Positions 1 to 24,969 of a stretch of 64,000 nucleotides of DNA are shown in pieces. Under the pieces are notes generated by a model, which was not told the origin of the DNA, did not search any database, and worked only from the letters and a program-made list of their open reading frames with translations. The position numbers were made by a program, and so were the translations under genes. The stretch covers positions 13,035,479 through 13,099,478 of the forward strand of contig CM049321.1 in the NCBI GenBank assembly GCA_026874595.1, read 5' to 3'. Position 1 is the stretch's first letter. The number at the start of each line of letters is the position of its first letter. Origin of the DNA: Sipunculus nudus. Taxonomy: Eukaryota; Annelida; Sipuncula; Golfingiida; Sipunculidae.

Positions 1-144
1 TCATACGATAAGGTTGACATGTTATTAATTAGCCTTCTTTTTTTTTTTGCACGGGTTTGTAATAATCCAGAAGTCAAAACCTGTTGTTAAGAAATTAGAG
101 CGAATCTCTGAGGTTTTAACGAGATTTCACCTATATGCCATTGA

Positions 145-205
145 GGCTCCGGTGGGGTTCGAACCGGAGAACTTCAGCCCCGAGGCCAACGCCTTAATCA
201 CGTCC
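145..205 (-). repeat. tRNA-like fragment (SINE head or decayed tRNA)
   Basis: Read on the minus strand, this segment has a variable-arm-like stretch, a B-box of GGTTCGAACCC type and a 3' acceptor strand CGGAGCC. The matching 5' acceptor half (expected GGCTCCG) is missing, so it is not an intact tRNA. The GGTTAAGGCGTTGGCC-like D region resembles class II (Leu/Ser) tRNAs. It abuts the pseudogene at 205-1200, which suggests a tRNA-derived SINE that inserted there or a truncated tRNA copy. Confidence 0.5.
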
Positions 206-1200
206 TACCCTATGATTATAAACTGCTGCCCAGTTCGAGCTCCATGATTTACATGTAAGAGTAACCGCGTATCTGCTTCCTCGTGTGTGGCCGCAAACCT
301 TTGGTTCCTCTTGGCTGCTTTCTCCTGTGGTTATGTAATTTTTCTGGCAAAATGTAACATGCAGCTGTTTATCCCCAAGGGTCTCCCTGTTAGCCTGCTG
401 CTTCCAATCTTCAGCCAAAAACTCGATACTTGTTCTTTGTACTCGAGAGAAATTTCCACCACAGCCTTATTGTCTGGCCAGCATTGATACTGTAGAACTG
501 GATTCTGAACTCAGTTGTTCTGTTGTCTCTTTAAGGTTGCTTTATGCTGTGTTCTTGATAGACATCAATAACAATAACTACCCTTTTGCTTTGTGGGCAT
601 TTTCTCAAGGTAGCAGAAAGATATATTCTGGTCCCCCTTTGTCTTTTGTACAAGGGCCATGCCACCTATGAGCTGATTCTTTCGGTAAGTGCTCTGCAGG
701 AGGCATATGTTTTTGCAGCTTACTGGTAAAGACGGACTTGTTTGTTTTTCCCAGATTTCCATTAGAGGTCGCCATTGACCACGGGATTTGGCCTAGTGGA
801 TGGCTCAACACTTCTTTAATGTCAAGGTCCTCCCGTGTCTGTGCTGTTAGGAGCATGTAACCAAAGAGTTTACGGTCTGCTTTAAGCATGATTTTTTCCC
901 TTTGTTTTTTACTTTAGTTGCTTTCTTGTGGATGTTATTGAATGTTTGTAACTTCTTCTTAGATTTTGGATGGTCGAAACTTAACCTGGATGGCTCACAT
1001 TCCAACCTCTGCTCTACGAACATTCTGTTAGCTGCTTCTCCTATGTCCCGTCCATTTAGTAGGTCATCCTGAATGACTTTTGGTGCAGCAGTAGCCGATG
1101 ACAGACTGACCGAATCCTGGCACCGAGCAAATGGATTTATTCAGTTTTCAAGGATATTCTCCATAAGTCTGACAGCTACTTCATCCGTTTAACTTCGTAA
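205..1200 (-). pseudogene. Frameshifted copy of a repetitive invertebrate protein family of unknown function
   Basis: The minus strand from about 1200 down to 205 gives consecutive homologous-looking blocks in shifting frames. An INPFARCQDS block (near 1130) is followed by an in-register block ending about 910. The segment MLKADRKLFGYMLL runs from 889. HPLGQIPWSMATSNGNL and KTNKS follow near 740-800, then GMALVQKTKGDQ near 640 and EEADTRLLLHVNHGA near 270. These blocks recall a multi-copy protein family common in cnidarian and mollusc genomes, often with PLGP.PW.LA.ADG, KTNKA and HEEADTR motifs. It has no established function that I can name. At least two frameshifts and several stops (one between EN and INPF) show that this copy is dead. 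Confidence 0.6.
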
Positions 1201-2172
1201 TTTCTGGAGTTCTCCGTGGTATAGATTATTCTTAATGAGGCCAATTATGTCTCGGAATTGTCGAATAAAACCACAGCAGTATACAGCAGTTAAATATAAA
1301 CGTGTCGCTGCTCCTAATTTCAAACTTTATTTCCTTATCCCTCCAGGTATTTTGCTACGCTCCCGAAGCACAGGAAATCCTGCGCTTCTAAAGAAACCAC
1401 TGATTTTCTCGCTACCTGCTTTGACCGTTTATGATGCATTCAAAGACCAAGTGGTGCACATTGGCCTGTCTGCTTAAAAATCTGCTGATGTGACTTTCAG
1501 CCAACCAAATGCAAGTCAACAAACACTCGACAGGCATCGGGGCTCCGCCCAGAAACCACGTGAGAGCTATTCTCTCTTAGCCTGTGGCCCGTTACAGGTC
1601 GCCGGGGCGATGAGCTGTCACTCAAAACGAAATGAACAACATTGGCTTCGTGTAATCCTCGCTTGGCTGGTAAACAGTTTTGCTTCCAGCACAGGGTCTC
1701 ATCTGATTGGACCAAAATACAGTGCTCCCCTCTGGTGTAGAGATTCAGGATACAAGGTCATAACAAACAGCGCTTACGATATAGGTAGTTGGCCTATGGG
1801 TAAAGCGCTGTGTAAAGAGCGTAGGTATTTTGCATGCCTGGTAAACTGGAATCCGACCGAATGGATTATGAGATTCAGTCTGCACAGAGCAGCCCCCATT
1901 CATTTAATGGTTGTAGACATAAGGGAATTGGTGTTCAAAATGGGTCATTAATGCATAATAGACTGGCATATTGCATGCATAATTGACTCTGTCATAGGCG
2001 AAATGTTGATCCTGCTTGTCACTGAAATCATGGATTTCTTCATCTGCTTGTAGATGTCATCAGACATGTTGCTATTACAAGGATATGTTTCTTTCACCCA
2101 TACCTGAAAACCTCTACTGATAATTCTCATTAGTGCCTCATACACGTACTTGTATGCTTTGATGGAGTATAA

Positions 2173-2211
<39 letters not shown>

Positions 2212-2464
2212 GACCCCCCCCCCCACACACACACACACTGCCTCATAGCTTCAGTCTAGTATTAAATGGTATGAAATATATATTGCACAGGTACTGTTCT
2301 GAGAGTGTTTGATGTAAAGATGCCAGAGGTTAAAATTTAAAAAGAGCATTAAAGTGCAAAAAATGCAGTTAAATTATACATAATGTCTAATATGCATATT
2401 TCTTTATATTCTTAATGTACAACAAAGACTCGATGTAAAAAATATATATATCACGGCTGGTATG

Positions 2465-2536
<72 letters not shown>

Positions 2537-4389
2537 CCATTATAATATTAATATTTTACCCAGAGAAAAGTACTTGCACATTGATCATCTTTTGTTAGGC
2601 TTACCAGTGCTCCTGGAATTTGAAAGTTTTTTTTCTGTCCTGGTTTTTCTCCCCATTCTCATCTGCAATTAAAATACATAAACAAAACATAAACTTATTA
2701 TTTACATTATATATATATATATATATATATATAAATTTGCAAATATAACGCATATACAATTCTTTAAATAATAATAAATAAATTAATCTAGAACAATGTG
2801 TCACATACTATCAAGTTGAAAAAATTGACATACCCGTCTTTCTCACGAACACATACACATGCCACGAAAATGTCTAAATATTTATACATTTCAGCCCTTT
2901 ATATATTTAAAAAAAATCATACAGACATCCGCAACTGACGAACATGCTTTCCTGTCGGACATGCCGGCTGAAAACTGGGATAGCAATCCACACAGCAGGG
3001 ACTTCAATACAGCCCCCCCCCCCAACACACACACACTTTTTGGCAAGGAGGGGATGGTTAATGCTATCATCCCCCCCCCCCCCCCCACTATTCAGAGAAT
3101 AATATTTATACATTGCAATTGAAATGATATAATTTTTTTTAGACTTTGGTTCCATTTATGAATTATTATTTAATATATTTCGCAAAATAATATCTGAAAC
3201 TGTTTTAGAATTAACTTATACTGGAAACATAATACCTTATTTTCCTAAAACATTATAATTAATTGTTAAATATTTAAAATGTGAATAAGTATATATATTT
3301 GAAATGTGTCATACAAACACTAAATAGGTATATGTGTGTGTGTTTGAAAGTGTGTTTGTGTGTGACATAGCACATGACAGTTGGGTGACACTGAACTGCT
3401 TGTTCAGGCAACTTTGACGTCAGGTCTGGACATGTGCAATCCTTTAAAACTGCCATCTTACTTGCTAGATAAATTACAGTCTGTTAAAAAAAAACCACAG
3501 CTCCTGTTATATATGTTGCAAAGAGATTTCATCATATAACACAACATTTATTGATTTTCACTGGTTACCATATATCAGCGTATCGCGTCTTTTTACATAT
3601 CTAGCACCATTTCGGCCCTCTGGCATTAGAGAGTCTACGACCAACGTACCGACGTCAGAGTGCCATCACATCCTACAACGAGGACGGCACTGAAAGGCTC
3701 TGTGAGAATGTAAAATGTTTTATTATTTTTGACAACGCCTCATGGTCTACAAGTACGCTGTCACTTGACACAATTCAGACCAATCGTTAGCTTTTTATAG
3801 TATACTTTCTCTCAACATCCACGACGTGCGAGACCATTTCCGTTTTAATTCAGCATATTGGTAAATCCCTCTGCATGTTTGTTGAATATCATCCTGGCTC
3901 ACACGGTTATGCGTATATGGCATAATTTGAGCCTGGGTGTTTTGGTAAGTTTTTATTTTAATCTTTCCAAATGAAACTAATTTTTATGGTGATACAAATT
4001 ACAGGTACTTTATACGATAATAGAATGTCCTTAAAGGAATGAAGGCATGAAAAAATCAGTTTGTTTGGGAAAATTTTTGTACTGATAATGTTATCCGCGG
4101 TATAATTTCATCATTGCTGGATCTGTTTACGCGATTGGAAATCATATTTTCTGACAACTTATGGTTTAAGAAATGGTGACACATCTTTATAAAAGCTGTG
4201 GGCGCAGTAAATCATAGATTTAACTGATTGAAAGCGAAGTCTTCGCTCGGGCCAGTCACAGGTCTGCGGAAAATCCGGCCCGCACTGGCTCCCTCAGCAA
4301 CGACAAAGTTTGACAGATTGAGTCGGTTTTACAGTTAGATATTCAAGGCGAAAGTAGAAGACACTGATAAAGTTGAAGATCGTAGTGAG
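1201..4389. other. Non-genic, AT-rich intergenic stretch with microsatellites
   Basis: No exon or element could be supported here. It holds (AT)n runs at about 2174-2207, 2466-2528 and 2709-2731, C-runs at about 2214-2224, 3012-3022 and 3070-3086 next to short CA runs, and a TG-rich stretch at 3331-3364. Open frames in it are made of these simple repeats or lack any family resemblance. Confidence 0.6.
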
Positions 4390-4530
4390 AGAGGTGGAGA
4401 AAGCCGGAGAAACCGGAGAGAACCACAGACGGGCCACTACAACGCATTGTTATGGCAGCACCTGGAATCAAACCCGGGTCGCCAGCGGAGAAGGCCGGGC
4501 GTTTTACCGCTCAGTTGTCCAGGCCCCGTT
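4390..4530 (-). repeat. tRNA-derived SINE, copy 1 of a two-copy family
   Basis: The minus strand reads from GGCCTGGACAACTGAGCGG (A-box-like) to GGGTTTGATTCC (B-box-like) and then a CCGGAGAAACC-type tail. This is the layout of a tRNA-derived SINE head and core. A second copy with the same order lies at 30808-30942 on the same strand. The family name is not known to me. Confidence 0.6.
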
Positions 4531-5173
4531 AAACAACAGATTTGGAGATGGTGATGATCATATCCGATTCAAAACACAGGAGGGCACTGAAACGAGGATT
4601 TGGCAGTGGATGTTATATCCCTAAGAATACACAAAACGCTTATTATTAATAGGGTTCCAAGCAATTCATGGAACCAAATTCCCTGGGTTTCCCTTATGTA
4701 TTCAGAAAAAAATCCAGGATACTTTGCCACGGAACTCAATCTTCCAGTATATACTAGAATACTCTTTAAGCAAAAAACACATTCCAACAATTTAACTTAT
4801 TACTTTTTCCTCAGGGCCACTCGGATTCCAAAAATGGCCATACATTGATCTGAGACATTTTTCTCAAATGTTCCTGATTGAGAAAATGAAAGTTCATCCG
4901 ATAGCTGAGAATTGTTATTAAACATAGTCAATGAACGGAATATTGTTAAAGAAATAATTAAATGTTATTTTCTCCCTGCTATTCAGCATCTATATCTTAA
5001 ACAACGAGTAAGTATACCTTCCAGTCTGCCTCATAGTACACAAAAGTTGTTTAAATTTATATTATACCGTAATTTTTGTCAAATATGCCAATGGGCAAGG
5101 ATTTTAGTGTAAAGGTTTAGAAATCCTGGTTAGAATAATGTTTTGTATTCGTATTTCTTTTAAATAACAATTG

Positions 5174-5335
5174 TAAGGCCCGTTTTCCATGAGCGCGTTT
5201 CCCCGCCCTTTTTTTTTTTTTTTTACCCGCGGGTATTATCCGCGCGCGGAAACGCGATCATGGAAACGGTATACATGGTTTACAGTGGAGCAATATTTCC
5301 GCGAGCGGAAATGCGATCATTGAAAACGGGCCTTA
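5174..5335. mobile_element. MITE of about 162 bp with terminal inverted repeats
   Basis: The left end TAAGGCCCGTTTTCCATGA is the inverted complement of the right end, with one mismatch in the first 19 bases, and GC-rich inner arms follow (CGCGTTTCC against GGAAATGCG). The terminal TAA/TTA could be a TWA-type target as in Harbinger elements, but no full target-site duplication is clear. There is no coding capacity. Confidence 0.65.
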
Positions 5336-6620
5336 GAAAGACCATCATAACTGCGATGATGAGATTACTTTGTGAGGATGTTAGCGCTGCAGTGTCTCTC
5401 TCCTCTTCGACTCCTCTCAATCTTCTGGATTGTCTGTGCGGGTAGGATGGCGGTCTCTCGCGGCCCCCTGCTTGGCTTGGTGGCATCACGTTTTTTGGCT
5501 CATTCAAAATTACGCCTAAGGAGCGCGCAGGGCTGTCATCTTGACTACAGCAACCTGTAGCTGCTCGATAAAACAAAAAATCTTCAGTCAGTCAGACCAT
5601 CATGCAGGAAGCGGGGAACCTCGTGCATGTTGATTCAGGTGTTAAACTGTTTGAGGGGACATAATCAGGAGCAATATTATGCCCATTCTTTCACAGTGTC
5701 AGCTCAGTTTTGCTTTATAAAAAGGTTTCCCTGCAATACCATCCCATCAAGTCTCAGTACCTCGCATATGGCTGTTTAACACCTTGTTATGGCTGTAAAT
5801 ACAGTCCAGGTGGGTCTGTTTACCATAACATGGCCGCGTGACCGGAGGTCCGTTTGTGAGCCGCAACACACGAAGTTTCAGCTAGCGGGCGCATGTAATT
5901 CATTTTGGGGCCAAGTCAGTCAGGGCATCTCGTGATTGGCAGCTGTTGTGGCTCAGCGATGCACAGAGTCCCAAGCGCTATGTTTATGTTGACACGTTTG
6001 ATCGCGCCCGGTCCACTGATTTTAACACTCGTTTATAGAAGTAAGCAAACGGTTTTAGGGCAATGTTTTGGGATGTAAAAATTCATTTTTAAGGGAAGAA
6101 GCTATTTTTTGTGTTAATTCAACATGCTGTATAGGTGATTGGGTCCCTTTAACGGTTCTTTCAGTGGAGTAGCTTTCTTAATTCAGTTCTTTCTGAAATT
6201 CATCATATCTATAGCTATTACTTAATGTTAAAACGCGTGTTACATGTTCATAGGGATACACACTAAGATTATTCAAATTGCATTTCTATTTGTATGATCT
6301 CTACATCATAACATGGAATGTATTTAACTTTAATCTGTGTTGTTGTTGTAATAGGTTTCATAAAATTTATTGAGAATTCATTAATTCTGAGATTGTCCTA
6401 TGGTTTATCAAAAATCATTTTATCCAGTAGCAATATCAGAAATGAGATAATAACAGCTGAATATATGTCCTTGTGATTTGCGTAAAAAAAAATGTGATGT
6501 ACTTTTTCTAGATGCAGATTAAAGTGAAGTTAATTGTTTTCATAACCTTCTCCCCCCCCCCCCCCCCCCCCAACCACATTGACGAAATCCTGAATCCACA
6601 ACTGAATGAAAATAATAATC
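5336..6620. other. Non-genic stretch
   Basis: I see no coding family, RNA gene or clear repeat here apart from a C-run near 6552-6570. A moderately GC-rich part at 5400-5560 has overlapping open frames on both strands without recognisable similarity. Confidence 0.5.
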
Positions 6621-6740
6621 TGTATATTAATAGCGTAAGGCGATTTTTGTAATTTTCCGTATCTTCTCTGATACCACCGTGCGGATTGCAATGATTTTCG
6701 ACATACATATGCTCCGGTGGTGTCCGAAGAGATTCCACCC
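6621..6740. repeat. Dispersed repeat, copy 1 (partner at 7975-8131)
   Basis: The core TATATTAATAGCGTA, followed by a CGATTT...GATTTTCCG-like stretch, recurs in the same orientation at 7984. The copies diverge further downstream. It is a short interspersed repeat of unknown class. Confidence 0.5.
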
Positions 6741-7974
6741 AATTTTAATTGCAATATTTGCGTATAACGTGCATAATTAATAATTTTAATATTTGCTCCC
6801 CCGTGGGCGCCTCTTTTCTTTGTGTCTTCGGGTCCGGTGACAGAATGGCCATAGATTGTGTCATGCTTAGACAGTTTTACTCCGGGGGCCCTATCTGGGT
6901 TATTTGTACATTTCGCGGACACCGGGCCGAAATAATCCCCTTCTCAAAAGGGAGATCTTTGAAAAGATTGTTTGGTAGGCCTTCCTGTGACCGGGGGACC
7001 ACACGAAGAGGGCTTCTACCTGCCACCCCCTTACATGACCTAGTATGCTTTAATGCACACGCACCGGGTCCAGGGCCTTGGACAATTAGCGAGTCGCATG
7101 CGACTAAAATCATGTTCCACGGTCACACTAAGTTGAAACCAGTGTTTATCGCATTTGGTTTGTCACACCCGTCTTTCATGTGCAATCAAAGGGCGGCAAC
7201 CATGAGGCAACACATGACACATACAAGCGTCAAACAGGTGACGATAAGTCGTTTTGTCCTTTCAGATCAAGATTTATACCTGTAAATCTAAATGATATTT
7301 CAGTAAAATATAACATATAATTATGTTTTAATTAAATTAAAAAGGGATGGGACCCCTACCCTCTCACAAAAATAATTGTCATGGCGCCTGTGTTTCCACC
7401 TTAAAAGTCACATTTTATTGCATCACATTTATTGTTGCAATTTTTCAGTGATACACAGTAAGATGCATGTTGAGTCTTATAGACATTATGAGGCGTCCCT
7501 ACAGTTATTCCCCTTCAGTGAACTTCAATACTCATATTTTGGTAATGGAAGTGAGGGCTTCCCCGATTTCAGGTCGTGTGCGTTTAACGGATGCGTTCAT
7601 TGCAAAAAATCGAGAAGGACTCAAGGTCTGCGATAAATGATTGCATGAGTTGATCGTAGCTGATTATCGTAGCCAGAGGTATGTGTCATGTGTAATTGGA
7701 AATATAGTGTCTAATATTTTCACATGGATGCGATGAACGGATGCAATGATCGGATGCAAATAAACGTTGGGATGTGTCACCAGCATTTTACATGGAGCCA
7801 TTTCGTCGCAAGATTAATCGGAGGGCAACTTTAAATAGCGATGTTCAACATAATACAACATGTATACATTTTCATATAAAAATTATTTAATCTATCATAT
7901 CAACTTCTCCGAAAACATTCTCCGTCCAATCTCTTGGCTTCAGTACGATGTTTATGCATATCACCCTACATATA
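6741..7974. other. Non-genic stretch, one GC-richer island
   Basis: An open frame at 6749-7285 on the plus strand looks long, but its translation shows no recognisable domain, low-complexity bias or splice context. I see no supported gene in this interval. Confidence 0.45.
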
Positions 7975-8131
7975 ATGGATCTATATATTAATAGCGTATC
8001 GCGATTTGTGTGATTTTCCGCATCTCCGGATTTCCGGTAAATTTCCGAAATCGACGTACGGATTGTTTTGTTCGCCCAAAACCGTGCGTAGCACGGGTAT
8101 TTGCTAGTAATTATTATTATTATTATTATCA
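7975..8131. repeat. Dispersed repeat, copy 2, ending in (ATT)n
   Basis: It shares the TATATTAATAGCGTA core with the copy at 6621. It continues through CCGTGCGTAGCACGGG (an imperfect palindrome) to a short ATT microsatellite at about 8108-8130. The simple-repeat tail is typical of a retroposed short element. Confidence 0.55.
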
Positions 8132-8589
8132 TAATACCAATAATGTGGAAGGTAACCCATACAATAAAATAAGGTAAATTTAACTAAAAGTATATGATAA
8201 ACTGACGAATATAAAAACTGGAAGCAGCTAAAGATCTTTAAAAAAAACAACCAAGTTTGATACCTGTCGTAATTTATTAGAGGGTGTGTTTTACCTGACT
8301 GGCCTCGGTATGCAATACAGTTGATTCACGGTTGACCTGAGTGACCTGTAACTGACAACTATTTACGTTGAAGGAATCACTGAACCACCAAGTGTCATGT
8401 ACACCTTGTTCACACTTTGCTGTTCTGGGCATTTAAGGTAAGGCTGTTTTCAGAAATATCAGGTGTTTTTGGTTAATTTTTGGTGGCATTTGAAATAGTT
8501 AATCGATTATATCAATGATTGGTCATTTTCATTCATGATCGATTATATTTGGCTGTGTTCTTGTAAAATCCAAAACAGTTCATATGGGT

Positions 8590-9236
8590 CAATGATACGC
8601 ATGATCATTCTACCAGATCCGCTGAAAGTGGCCTTCTGTTATTGCCAAAACCGAAAAATGAATTCTTCAAAAATAGCTTCTTATACAGAGGCCCTTCGGT
8701 ATGGAATACCTTACCATACGAGATAAGATCTATAAAATCTTTAAATACTTTTAAACATAAGACAAAAGCGTTTCTTTTAAAGTCTTAGTATTACAACCTA
8801 AAGACAATGTTATTTCCTAATATGCATCATCAATACCCGTCTTTATTATTTGGATTCTTTTATAACCGCGTCTATACTAGATTTTATGATTATTGTGCAT
8901 TTTACTCGTTTTCTTACATACATTACCCATTGAATGTATTACGAAATTTTATATACGACTATGTTGTTCACGTATAAAGTGAATTTTACCTATAGTAGCG
9001 TTTAATGTATTGTAGCATATCATGACTGACTTATTTGTCGTGTATATAATATTTATGTACATGAATATTTGATGATTCATATATTGTGTTACATATGCAT
9101 ACTGTATATTTTATAATCTTTGTACCAGGTATTTTTATCATGTTTTAAGGATACAGGGCCCTGTGGAAGAACAGACTATATAACTGAACAGGCTACCCTG
9201 TATAAATATATTGAAATAAATAAAAATAAATAAATC
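8590..9236 (+). mobile_element. LINE 3' end (CR1/Jockey-like), reverse-transcriptase C-terminus plus 3' UTR
   Basis: The plus-strand frame from about 8590 to the TAG at 8787-8789 reads THDHSTRSAESG, then LPKPKNEFFKNSF, then RGPSVWNTLPYEIRS and a lysine-rich end. This is the usual end of the ORF2 protein of many non-LTR retrotransposons (N/H-x-TRSA, then FxxxSFxYRGxxxWNxLP). About 440 bp of 3' UTR follow, ending in a repeated AAATA tail at about 9205-9236, as expected at a LINE insertion end. The 5' part, including the polymerase and endonuclease, is absent, so this is a 5'-truncated copy. Confidence 0.75.
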
Positions 9237-9284
9237 GATCATAAATGATAATGTATGTATAAAGGCATAGAAATCATTAACCAG

Positions 9285-9565
9285 AAAAAAATACTCTAAT
9301 TCAGTCAGAGAAATAGGAAGGAAGCAGAGTAGCGAACGTCATTAAGACTGAACATCGGACGGCGAACAAGTGTCAAAAATTTTGTCATTTCATGTGATGT
9401 ACAAGTCAGACGAAATTTACTTGGTCAATTTTCAAAGTAAAATTTTATACAGCAAATTTCATTATAAAATAAAAGAAACATAAAATAATCGATTCATAAT
9501 CCATCATCGGTTGTTTGCTTTCTTTCAATAATCGAACATACATTTCCTGCCACTAAATCTTAAAA
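9285..9565 (+). repeat. Dispersed repeat of about 280 bp, copy 1 (partner at 37190-37475)
   Basis: Matching blocks in the same order and orientation include CTAATTC (start), TTAGCGAAC/GTAGCGAAC, GAACAAGTGTC/GAATAAGTGTC, AATCCATCATCGGT/AATCTATCATCGGT, TCAATCATCGAA-like and TTCCTGCCACT (end). The copies are diverged and have no coding frame. The class is unknown. Confidence 0.55.
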
Positions 9566-10300
9566 GGCCGAGGCGTTTTTTCCTCTTTATCTCTACCCAC
9601 TGGACTTTCGCAATATTTATTATCTTTTTCAATTTATCAACTGTTCATTCGTAACAAACATGCTATTTCTATCTAAATGTTTTTTTTTCCCAATTTTTGA
9701 ACTGTTTTTTATCTGTGTAAAAATAAAATAAAATAACGCAAGATATTATTATATACAGAAACCTACCCTCAGGTCTGTTTTAGTTGTATTCACGTTTTTG
9801 CTAGTTTTAGCATTACATAAAAACAGTTGGTTTTCCATGCACCGCGCATGTCAATTTTTGCAAACACCAACACCCAACCCACCCCCGCAGAAATTTACCA
9901 ATTATGACCTCCAGGCACTCAGACGTTTCTTTCAAGGGAATGAAGCGATAAAATGTCGATAAAATTTCGTATTATCTTGTTGCCCCTTGATTATGGGAAA
10001 ATTTTACCGAATATGGGTAAATAAAAGGTAAAACTAAATTCCTTCTCACGCATTGATTTATAAAAAAAGGTGCCTGAGAAACTTAACTTTTATATAATCA
10101 GCCTGTTTAAAAATATCATGTGCACTCATGATAATATGAAATATCATGGAATGGACCATTAAGCAGACAGTATATTGCCATTCGGCTTCCGTCCGTCACG
10201 CTCATTCGCTTCATCAACATGGGAGTATCCAGGATTTAACAATAGGGGGTGCCGGGGGTGGGGGGGGGGGTGTCCCAGGGATAGCTGATGGCATGCTTGC

Positions 10301-10301
<1 letters not shown>

Positions 10302-10364
<63 letters not shown>
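10302..10364. repeat. (AT)n microsatellite
   Basis: A perfect TA dinucleotide run. Just upstream is a G-rich run at 10245-10270 following AGTATCCAGGATTT, a short repeat that also appears near other mononucleotide runs in this window. Confidence 0.9.
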
Positions 10365-10367
<3 letters not shown>

Positions 10368-10418
10368 TCCTACTAAATCCATCCCTGCATATAGTATTCT
10401 TTTTTTAAGTTTAACATT

Positions 10419-11036
10419 ACGTGTGTTACGCATAATATGATTGATGACCATTTAATGACCTCTAAAAATGCTTATGAAATAGACGAAATGCCGTGCTTCC
10501 CAATACACGTAAACCATAAATGCGGTAAATGGACACCACGTATCAAGGCGGGCCTTTCGTAATGTCTTATATTGCAGACTGAAAGACTATCCTTGCATGC
10601 ATTAAAGTTCCTCAATTTTTAGATGCAATTATTTATGCAGTTTTAAATAATCTGAGCCATCTGGACCATTTTTATCATTAAAAATCAGGTAGGACGAAAT
10701 ATGCTTTGAATTTTAGAATCTTAAAAAACGTGTGTTACGCATAATATGATTGAAGACCATTTAATGACCTCTAAAAATGCTTATGAAATAGACGAAATGC
10801 CGTGCTTCCCAATACACGTAAACCATAAATGCGGTAAATGGACACCACGTATCAAGGCGGGCCTTTCGTAATGTCTTATATTGCAGACTGAAAGACTATC
10901 CTTGCATGCATTAAAGTTCCTCAATTTTTAGATGCAATTATTTATGCAGTTTTAAATAATCTGAGCCATCTGGACCATTTTTATCATTAAAAATCAGGTA
11001 GGACGAAATATGCTTTGAATTTTAGAATCTTAAAAA
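10419..11036. repeat. Nearly perfect 309-bp tandem duplication
   Basis: The segment starting ACGTGTGTTACGCATAATAT at 10419-10727 is repeated at 10728-11036. The only difference I noticed is GATTGATGACC against GATTGAAGACC. No gene lies in the unit. The low divergence points to a very recent duplication or an assembly artefact. Confidence 0.9.
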
Positions 11037-11485
11037 AAAACTTTATCCATATATATAGCAGATTTAAAAGAGGATATCCGGGAGGGGGTTAAATTGGTAT
11101 ACATGTATATCTGATAAGAGCTCAAAGCTAATTAATTTAGATTTTGAAGCTGTAGTGAATATAGATTTTGAAGCTGAATTGAAGCAATGTAGACGGACGA
11201 TAACCACACGTTGTAGGAGCCCCGTGGGGTATGGCAGTTCAGACAGACAGCGCCGGCTGGCCCTTTGTATCAATGACTTTTGATACAAGATTTTGGTGAT
11301 TGTGGAAGGGATCAGATCTCTTAACAAATAGGCACATAGAGGTATAGGGAGAAACCGATAAACAGCTGAACAGAAACTTTTTTGCTGAAAATATATTTAT
11401 CCCTCAAGGTTCCCTGGGACCAAGAGAGAGAGAGGGAGAGTGAGGTTTAACAGTACTTGAACGATTTATTTAAAGAGAGGATAAA

Positions 11486-24289
<12,804 letters not shown>

Positions 24290-24870
24290 CCAAAGAACAA
24301 CCGCATGTCATTTAATAAAGATCTCTTTTTACGGACACGTTCCTGTTTGGAAGCCTCTATATTACGGACGTCTTTCTTTTACGGACTCCTCTATATTACG
24401 GACAGTTATCTATTATGGACATTTTTGGTGTTCCGTGAGCATCATGTGATACTTTTTTTGTATTACGGACAAAGACCGCGGTCCATAATATGTACTGCAT
24501 GCCCTGGAATATCAGTGAACCACGGCTGGAATTATAAATAGAAAGCAAAGCATGTGTTTAAAGGAAAGAAGATGTGTTTAGCGTTTCTCTTTGCAAATTT
24601 CTTACATTTTAGATTTATGATTATGTCACGGAGAAGAGAACTGATTTCAATGCAAATTAAATATTCTGATTGTATATAGCTACAGTTTAATATTTCACTG
24701 ATTTGCTGAAATGTTGATTGAGGAAACACAATTTTATCCTATAACGGTACGGGCGGTTGGGTAAATTTTGAATGTTAACTGTGATATGTGCAACGCCAAT
24801 GCATTAACATACAGTCATAATATAATATGTTATACATAATATGTTATTATATTGTACAAAATAAAGTGAT
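24290..24870 (+). other. TMEM163: Probable TMEM163-like 3' UTR
   Basis: AATAAA occurs at 24314, very close to the stop, and again near 24859. The stretch 24345-24480 contains four to five TTACGGAC/TATGGAC repeats. The true cleavage site cannot be told from sequence alone. Confidence 0.4.
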
Positions 24871-24905
24871 ATATAATCGATAATGTAATGGTTTATTACA
24901 CTTAA

Positions 24906-24907
<2 letters not shown>

Positions 24908-24962
<55 letters not shown>
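24908..24962. repeat. (AT)n microsatellite
   Basis: A perfect TA run in intergenic sequence. Confidence 0.9.

Positions 24963-24969
<7 letters not shown>

Noticed and set aside
145-205. Functional tRNA-Leu/Ser gene
   Set aside because: The 5' acceptor stem and D-arm start are missing, so it cannot fold as a tRNA.
1490-1951. 153-residue plus-strand open frame
   Set aside because: No recognisable family or supporting exon structure. It lies antisense and adjacent to a pseudogene region.
6749-7285. 178-residue plus-strand open frame
   Set aside because: No domain, no compositional bias towards coding, no splice or promoter context. Two or three such frames are expected by chance in 64 kb.
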